From positions 23,847 through 87,846 of the forward strand of contig DYHT01000002.1 of the NCBI GenBank assembly GCA_020723995.1: a stretch of DNA of 64,000 nt, written 5' to 3'. Made by a program: the position numbers and the translations under genes. Below, one piece after another: positions 59,038 through 64,000 of the stretch (within the stretch, counting starts at the first letter, position 1; each line of letters begins with the position of its first letter). The notes below the pieces were generated by a model. That model had not been told where the DNA came from. It did no database searches and was given only the letters and a program-made list of their open reading frames with translations. The DNA is from Chloroflexus sp. (GTDB taxonomy: Bacteria; Chloroflexota; Anaerolineae; Anaerolineales; Villigracilaceae).

Positions 59038-60917
59038 TTCTGCTTTCGAGGAATTCTTATATCCGATTTCTCCCCGCTTGCAACTCTTATCTTAACCTGC
59101 TCATAAAGGATGTCCGCAAGTTCTTCTTCCGTATAGTCGAGCTTCTCAGCATACTGGTGTACCAGGTCTTCGAGCGCTTTGTTGCGTTTGAAGACATTCA
59201 GTTTGTCTGTAAGAACCAGCAAACCTTCCGGGACGAATTTGAAGATATTCTCGATAACATCCCTAAACCTCTCTTCAGTTTTTCTCAGAGTTTCCTCCGC
59301 TCGCTTGCGCTCGGTGATGTCTCGACACAGCGAAAGGATTCTCGTTCCTTTCCCGGTTTGCACCACAGTTGCGTTGATCTCGATGGGTGTGATGACGCCG
59401 TTTTTGCCTATATAATCGATCTCCAGGTTTCTAACCATACCTGTCTTTGCGCATTTCTCCACTTCTGCGGCATTTCTCTGCAGATCATGTGGCGCCGTCC
59501 ATTCGACTACGTTTCTCCCCAGAATCTCTTGCAGTGTCTCGTGCCCGCTGAGCCTGACGTACTCGGCATTGGCATCCACAACCTGGCCTTGTGCATCAAT
59601 TATGAGATAACCCGTGCTGGTAGTCTCGATCAAGGCTTCGTATGTCTGCTTGCTCTCCCGTAACTTCTCCTCCGCCCGCTTGCGCTCGGCGATGTCCCTG
59701 GTTACGCCCACAAACCCTATCGGTTCGCCGTCCACGCCTTTCATAATGGATACGCTCATCTCGACAGGAAGCTTACTACCGTCCTTGGTGATAACATGCC
59801 CCTCTCGATCTTTGACGTATCCCTTTTCCAACGCTTCTTTCATGCCTGCAACGGCTTTTTGTCGATCTTCTGGAGCGATAAGATCAAAGGAACTTTTCCC
59901 AACCAGGTCCTCTTTGTTGCCAGTGCCATACATTCTCAGGGTTGCTTCATTGACATCTGTAATCTTCCCCTCAAGGTCAGAGATTACAATGCTCACTGTA
60001 GATGCCTTGACAGCGTCAGACAACTTTTTGATTTCCTTTGTCCGTTCCTCAACCATCTTTTCCAGGTTCTGGGCATACTGCTCCTTGAGCGCCGTTTCTA
60101 TCTCCAATTCACGCCTGCGGGCGGCAAGACCCCGGCGCAGGTGGAGCAGCTCAATCCCTTTGCCGACCGAGGTGACGAGTTCTTCAAGGGAGACGGGCTT
60201 GCGCAGGTAGTTGAAAACGCCCAATTGTAACGCCTGGATGGCCCTTTCGTGGTCGCCGTAACCGGTGATGATGATGGAGACAAAATCGTCGCTGATCTCC
60301 CGGCACTTCTCCAGCATCTCCAGGCCGCTCATGCGGGGCATCTTGATGTCCACAATGGCCACGTCTACCCGGTTGTGGCTGAAGTGATCCAGGCCCTCCA
60401 CGCCGTCGTAAGCAACGGCAGTGCGATAGCCCTCCTTGTCCAACTCCCGCTGGATGCGCTCGCACAACTCTTTCTCATCGTCTACCACCAGGACGCTGTA
60501 TTCCAGCGCCCTCTTTTCTGCTGCTGCCCGCTTTTGTTGGACGCGGAAGACGGCTGTGTGGAGTTCCTCCAGGGAGATGGGCTTACGCAGATAATCAACC
60601 CCGCCCAGGCGAATGGACTCTATCGCTTTATCTTCGTCGCCATAGCCGGTGATGATGACCACATCCAGGTCAAGTCGCGCTTGCCGAATCTCTCTCAGCA
60701 GCGAGAGACCATCCACCTTGGGCATGCGCAGGTCGAGCAGCACCAGCGCGTAGGCTTTTCCCTCCTGTTCGGCGCTCTTCAGCCGCTCCAGGACGCCAAT
60801 CGCTGAGGTGGTATAGTCAACCTCACAGCCTTCCTTTTGCAACTCCCGCTGCAGGTGTTGGCAAATCTCAGGTTCGTCGTCTACGATAAGCACTCCCAAA
60901 GGGACTTTCAGTCTCAT
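59034..60917 (-). CDS. Tandem-receiver PAS protein
   Basis: A 627-residue signalling protein. Receiver 1 (~8-125) has Asp62 in VLLDLRMPKVDG and Lys in LRKPISLEEL. Receiver 2 (~140-255) has Asp190 in AIVDIKMPRMSG. A coiled coil (~262-300) leads into two PAS domains (~300-415 and ~430-540), then a helical tail. There is no kinase, helix-turn-helix or enzymatic output domain. It could act as a phosphorelay scaffold with the kinase and receiver gene downstream of the same transcript. The gene order is kinase, double receiver, this gene, then the GIY-YIG protein. Confidence 0.88.
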   Translation of the reverse strand: MRLKVPLGVLIVDDEPEICQHLQRELQKEGCEVDYTTSAIGVLERLKSAEQEGKAYALVLLDLRMPKVDGLSLLREIRQARLDLDVVIITGYGDEDKAIESIRLGGVDYLRKPISLEELHTAVFRVQQKRAAAEKRALEYSVLVVDDEKELCERIQRELDKEGYRTAVAYDGVEGLDHFSHNRVDVAIVDIKMPRMSGLEMLEKCREISDDFVSIIITGYGDHERAIQALQLGVFNYLRKPVSLEELVTSVGKGIELLHLRRGLAARRRELEIETALKEQYAQNLEKMVEERTKEIKKLSDAVKASTVSIVISDLEGKITDVNEATLRMYGTGNKEDLVGKSSFDLIAPEDRQKAVAGMKEALEKGYVKDREGHVITKDGSKLPVEMSVSIMKGVDGEPIGFVGVTRDIAERKRAEEKLRESKQTYEALIETTSTGYLIIDAQGQVVDANAEYVRLSGHETLQEILGRNVVEWTAPHDLQRNAAEVEKCAKTGMVRNLEIDYIGKNGVITPIEINATVVQTGKGTRILSLCRDITERKRAEETLRKTEERFRDVIENIFKFVPEGLLVLTDKLNVFKRNKALEDLVHQYAEKLDYTEEELADILYEQVKIRVASGEKSDIRIPRKQK

Positions 60918-61714
60918 TTTGCTGCCTCCTTTGCCGCCGCAAGCGCACGAGCAACGTCGAGCCGCTCAATCCCCTTCTTCACCGAGATAACGAGCTCATC
61001 CAATGAGAGCGGCTTTTTCAGATAGTCGTAAACACCCCGGCGCAGTGCCTCTGCAGCCACCGCGTGGTCACCGTGACCGGTGATGATGATCGTCACGAAA
61101 TCGGCGTTAATCTCCTGGCATCTTTCCAGCATCTCTAAACCAGTCATGCCGGGCATTTTGACGTCTGCGATCAGCACGTCAACCCTGTTCTTCCTGAAGT
61201 AATCCAGGCACTCTTCTGGGCCAAGAGCGACGGCCGTGCGATAGCCTTCCTTCTCCAATTCCCTCCTGATGCGCCGGCACAGCTCTGGCTCATCATCTAC
61301 CACCAGGATGTGATACTTTCGATAATCGTTAGAGCGCTCGATCGCCTCCTCATGTACACGAAACATCGCCGCATCGAGTTGCTCCAGAGAAACAGGCTTG
61401 TTCAGGTAGTCCCTGGCGCTCAGACGGATGGCCTCGATGACTGTCTGCTCGTCGCGATAGCCGGTCATAATGATCGCCTCAACGCCCAACCGCTTTTCCC
61501 TGATGCGAGCAAACAGGGTCAGGCCATCCATCGCTGGCATTTGGACATTGAGGAGCAAGAGGTTGAACGGGTTACCGGCTCTCCTGGCTTGCTTCAACTC
61601 TTCCAGCACATCCAGGGGGGAAGTCTGGTAGTCAACCTGGTGCCCTTCCTTTTGCAGTTCGCGCTGCAGGCGCTGGCAGATTGCCACTTCGTCGTCAACG
61701 ATGAGTATTCTCAT
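60914..61714 (-). CDS. Double receiver protein with one degenerate receiver
   Basis: A 266-residue protein of two receivers. Receiver 1 has the acidic pair (IVDDEVAIC) and Lys (YLNKPVSLEQL), but Asn56 at the phosphoacceptor position (LLLLNVQMPAMDG). Receiver 2 has the normal Asp184 in LIADVKMPGMTG. The first domain is thus probably not phosphorylated. ATG 61714 (MRILIVDDE) follows AAGGAACAG. The reading overlaps the histidine kinase gene by 20 bases and the next gene by four. Confidence 0.9.
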   Translation of the reverse strand: MRILIVDDEVAICQRLQRELQKEGHQVDYQTSPLDVLEELKQARRAGNPFNLLLLNVQMPAMDGLTLFARIREKRLGVEAIIMTGYRDEQTVIEAIRLSARDYLNKPVSLEQLDAAMFRVHEEAIERSNDYRKYHILVVDDEPELCRRIRRELEKEGYRTAVALGPEECLDYFRKNRVDVLIADVKMPGMTGLEMLERCQEINADFVTIIITGHGDHAVAAEALRRGVYDYLKKPLSLDELVISVKKGIERLDVARALAAAKEAAK

Positions 61715-63251
61715 TTTGCTGTTCCTTAATCGGCAGCGCGACCTTGAAACTGGCGCCTCCCATCTCGTTATCCTCAACCCAGATTCTACCATCCAACGAA
61801 CGAGTGACCAGGGTATAGGCAATGGAAAGCCCCAAGCCGGTGCCCTGCCCCACCTCTTTGGTGGTGAAGAAAGGCTCGAATATTCTCATTTTGATTTCGT
61901 CCGGCACGCCGACGGCATTGTCGGCCACTTCAAAGACCACCTGGTCATTTTCTCTTGAGATGCGGCACACCAGTCGTTTTTGAAAGCGCTCGCCGCGGCT
62001 TTCCGCTGCCTCGGCCCTCTCGTCTAACGCCTGGCGCGCATTGGTCAGGATGTTTATCAATACCTGCTCCAGTTGGTTTGGATTTACGTAGATGGCGGGT
62101 AAATCTTCCTCTATTCTACGCGAGACGGAAACGTTGCGCAGGTGGAGTTGCCCGCCCATAATGACAAAGGCGTCATCCAGCACCTGTTCGGGCTTGACGT
62201 ATTCCCACTCCTCGGGCCGCCGGGCAAAGGCGCGCACGTGAGTGATGATCCGATCAATGCGCTTCACGTTGTCAAGTACGTCTTGCAGGTCCTGGGGCAG
62301 GAGGCGCATATCAAAGCGATCTTTGCGGATATCGCGCAGTATGCCTTCGGCGGCGGTGGAGATGATGGTCAACGGCTGGTTGATCTCGTGGGCCATGCCG
62401 GCTGCCATCTCTCCCAGGGAAGAGAGCCTGGAGGCGTGGGCGATTTGCATCTCCCTCTCCCTCAACCTCTGCTGGCGTATTTTCTGCTCGGTCACGTCCC
62501 GGCCGTTCAGGTAAATCCCCACCTCCCCCTCCGGCGTGGTAAACACCGTGCCGGAGAGGTTGCAGATTAAAGTTCCTCTTCCTGGCACGTCGCCTGTGAG
62601 TTCAATATCCCTGGCCTTTCCTTTCTCCAATACCTCGGCTATCACTTTCTCGGTTTCCTCCCGCGGCAGGTAGGCGTAGATGGATGCACCAATCACCTCC
62701 TCACGGCTCTTACCCACGATCTCTTCAAATGCCTCATTCACGTCCATAATTCTGCCGGTCACGTCCAGCGTCATCTGGAAATCCGGACTGCTCTCGATCA
62801 GGTGGCGGGTGTAGTCACGCTCCCTCCGCAGGTCTTCTGTGCGCTCGTCAACTATCTTCTCGAGGTTTTCAGCGTGCTCCCTCAACCTGTCTTCCGCCCT
62901 CTCCATCCTCTCGCTCAGAACACTGACCGTCGCGCCGATGAGAATAAACAAAGCGGCCCGCATCAGGTCATTGACAAAGCTCCAATCCAATCCAAAGTGT
63001 AAAAGGAGGCGGCTGATAAGCAGCAATAGGGCCAAGAATATGGCCACCACCAGGCCCTTTCTCTTCCACCACACGGAGGCCAGGATGATGGGAAGATAGA
63101 AGAAGTGGCTGAAGACGACTTCGATTCCAAGCACCCAGTGGAAATAATAGGTGAGCAGGCAGGAGATACCCAACAGGATCGCCACTATTGGAACTCTGTA
63201 CTTTTTGCCCGCTTCCCCTCCGGTTTTTTTAGATGCTGACCTTTTTGACAT
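61695..63251 (-). CDS. Membrane histidine kinase with PAS domain
   Basis: A 518-residue kinase. The N-terminal ~115 residues contain about four hydrophobic segments. A coiled coil and one PAS domain (~150-260) follow. The HisKA box is SRLSSLGEMAAGMAHEINQP with phosphorylated His288, and the ATP-binding part has NILTNARQAL, VFEVADNAVGVPDEI and PFFTTKEVGQGTGLGLSIAY. The ATG at 63251 has GGAGG eight bases upstream; a longer reading has no such site. It probably phosphorylates the receivers encoded downstream. Confidence 0.93.
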   Translation of the reverse strand: MSKRSASKKTGGEAGKKYRVPIVAILLGISCLLTYYFHWVLGIEVVFSHFFYLPIILASVWWKRKGLVVAIFLALLLLISRLLLHFGLDWSFVNDLMRAALFILIGATVSVLSERMERAEDRLREHAENLEKIVDERTEDLRRERDYTRHLIESSPDFQMTLDVTGRIMDVNEAFEEIVGKSREEVIGASIYAYLPREETEKVIAEVLEKGKARDIELTGDVPGRGTLICNLSGTVFTTPEGEVGIYLNGRDVTEQKIRQQRLREREMQIAHASRLSSLGEMAAGMAHEINQPLTIISTAAEGILRDIRKDRFDMRLLPQDLQDVLDNVKRIDRIITHVRAFARRPEEWEYVKPEQVLDDAFVIMGGQLHLRNVSVSRRIEEDLPAIYVNPNQLEQVLINILTNARQALDERAEAAESRGERFQKRLVCRISRENDQVVFEVADNAVGVPDEIKMRIFEPFFTTKEVGQGTGLGLSIAYTLVTRSLDGRIWVEDNEMGGASFKVALPIKEQQNENTHR

Positions 63252-63470
63252 GAATTTCCTCCGTAAACGGCGGATCGAGCGCCATGCCGTGATTGTGTTC
63301 TGATTACTGACGACCAGGGTTGTCACCCGCATCGCCTCAGCTTTTGCCTAGGCAGCAGCCAGTTCGCGTTGCTCGGAGGCTGTGTAGAGTGTCAGACCCA
63401 GCAACGGCAGGATGGCCAACGCGATGAGCAGAAAAAGCTGAAAACGCAGACTGTAGAGGAAAGTGAACAT
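63252..63470 (-). pseudogene. Truncated sensor-protein N-terminus with an internal TAG
   Basis: From ATG 63470 the minus strand reads MFTFLYSLRFQLFLLIALAI and LPLLGLTLYTASEQRELAAA, then TAG at 63350-63348. The same frame continues AKAEAMRVTTLVVSNQNTIT into the kinase reading. Hydrophobic helix plus SEQRELAAA...VVSNQN is the start of a cache-type sensor kinase. It is likely the remnant of another gene fused to the kinase upstream region. The 63471-63710 spacer holds no gene. Confidence 0.6.
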
Positions 63471-63710
63471 GGGGCACCGCCGATGAATACAGGAGACAAA
63501 CCGGGGGCATGACAAAACAGAGTTTCTTCAATGCGGGCACATATATATTACACACTTTCGAGAAAATTTGCTCTACCTGTTTTGCCATTACGACCTATTA
63601 CCAGAATACCTTATGCCAGGCTTCAAAGGTGGCTTCAAATTATTGGCCTTACTCACCCCTGCGGCTTGACCGCCAGGGTTTGGTAGAGAGTCATTCCATA
63701 GCCTCCATCC

Positions 63711-63885
63711 TCGGCGGGAAAGAATCCCGCCCTACGTTGTCGTCATCGGCGGGAGAGAATCCCACCCTACGTTGTCGCCTTCGGCGGGAAAAAATCCGGC
63801 CCTACGTTGCCGCCATCGGCGGGAAAGAATCCCGCCCTACGTTGCCGCCATCGACGGGATGTGAATCTCGCCTTACTTTCTTACC
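63711..63885. repeat. 35-bp tandem hairpin array, five units
   Basis: Five head-to-tail units with an exact 35-base period (63711, 63746, 63781, 63816, 63851). Units contain GGCGGGAAAGAATCCCGCC and CCTACGTTG. Each unit folds on its own; the fifth is degenerate. There are no spacers, so it is not a CRISPR. Solo copies occur at 42114-42141 and in 19781-19877. The 63886-64000 end holds no gene; a TATACT at 63927-63932 may be a promoter for a gene beyond the window. Confidence 0.92.
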
Positions 63886-64000
63886 GTCTGCGTAAATTGA
63901 TAGTCAATTCAAGTCACTATTTATTGTATACTGAGGATGTAGTCAATGAAAGCGATTCGGTAATTTGTCAAGGGAGTAATTGAAGCCAGAAAAGGCTGTT

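Noticed and set aside
63337..63588. 83-codon frame on the minus strand near the right end
   Set aside because: A different frame in the same place encodes a clear sensor N-terminus; this frame has no such signal.
63711..63885. Possible CRISPR array
   Set aside because: Units are contiguous with a 35-base period and no unique spacers; no cas genes are near.

Overview
The window looks like a chromosomal segment of a Chloroflexota bacterium, most probably class Anaerolineae. This is inferred from the gene repertoire: SufBCD/SufU with a SufR-type regulator, a group 3b [NiFe] hydrogenase operon, a fatty-acid oxidation operon, GAF-rich HD-GYP and tandem-receiver proteins, many PIN-type toxin-antitoxin pairs, and repeat-rich intergenic DNA. 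No rRNA operon or single marker settles the taxonomy. Three tRNAs (His, Gln, Arg) are present.

Layout. 0-5 kb: a membrane spermidine-synthase-like protein, a two-gene ABC exporter and a small secreted protein. 5-8.3 kb: a defence/toxin-antitoxin island with a frameshifted GNAT gene, three antitoxin/PIN pairs and two PIN gene fragments. 8.3-15 kb: uvrB, a nucleotidyltransferase pair broken by a stop codon, an ornithine-cyclodeaminase-like enzyme, a ZIP transporter, and hisS followed directly by tRNA-His. 15-20.4 kb: a cyclic-nucleotide-binding protein and a four-subunit NAD(P)-linked [NiFe] hydrogenase with its maturation protease. 20.5-21.2 kb: a fourth toxin-antitoxin pair. 21.3-31.2 kb: the Suf iron-sulfur system (Rieske protein, SufU, SufS, unknown protein, SufD, SufB with two inteins, SufC), read leftward from a strong promoter that faces the sufR-sufT promoter.

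31.4-40.4 kb: a beta-oxidation operon (TetR regulator, MBL hydrolase, two acyl-CoA dehydrogenases, FadB-like fusion, thiolase, SCP2), interrupted by a GxxExxY cassette with terminal inverted repeats. 40.4-45.7 kb: small membrane proteins, a methyltransferase, a SpoIIE phosphatase, a P-loop protein, and SecD/SecF. 45.7-50.8 kb: a scarred region with DNA polymerase B, aminotransferase and ABC-transporter fragments around a PlsY-DegV fusion and a GltD-like oxidoreductase, ending in two tRNAs. 50.8-53.6 kb: rplS, an adenosine-specific-kinase-family protein, murI and a radical SAM enzyme. 53.6-64 kb: a frameshifted four-helix-bundle gene inside inverted repeats, a six-GAF HD-GYP protein, an RpoN-like/GIY-YIG fusion, two multi-receiver proteins, a histidine kinase, and a 35-bp tandem hairpin array.

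The strongest unexplained signal is in the spacers. At least fifteen gene junctions carry elements built from a short word (about 7-9 nt) repeated directly in one arm and, usually, as its complement in the other. The word differs from locus to locus but the architecture is the same. The elements start at, or contain, the stop codon of the upstream gene. Two enclose a small gene (GxxExxY at 33.1-33.7 kb; four-helix bundle at 53.6-54.2 kb) like a transposable cassette. The RpoN-like/GIY-YIG fusion at 58.0-59.0 kb ends inside a related long inverted repeat. Together these suggest a family of small mobile or 3'-end-targeted elements.
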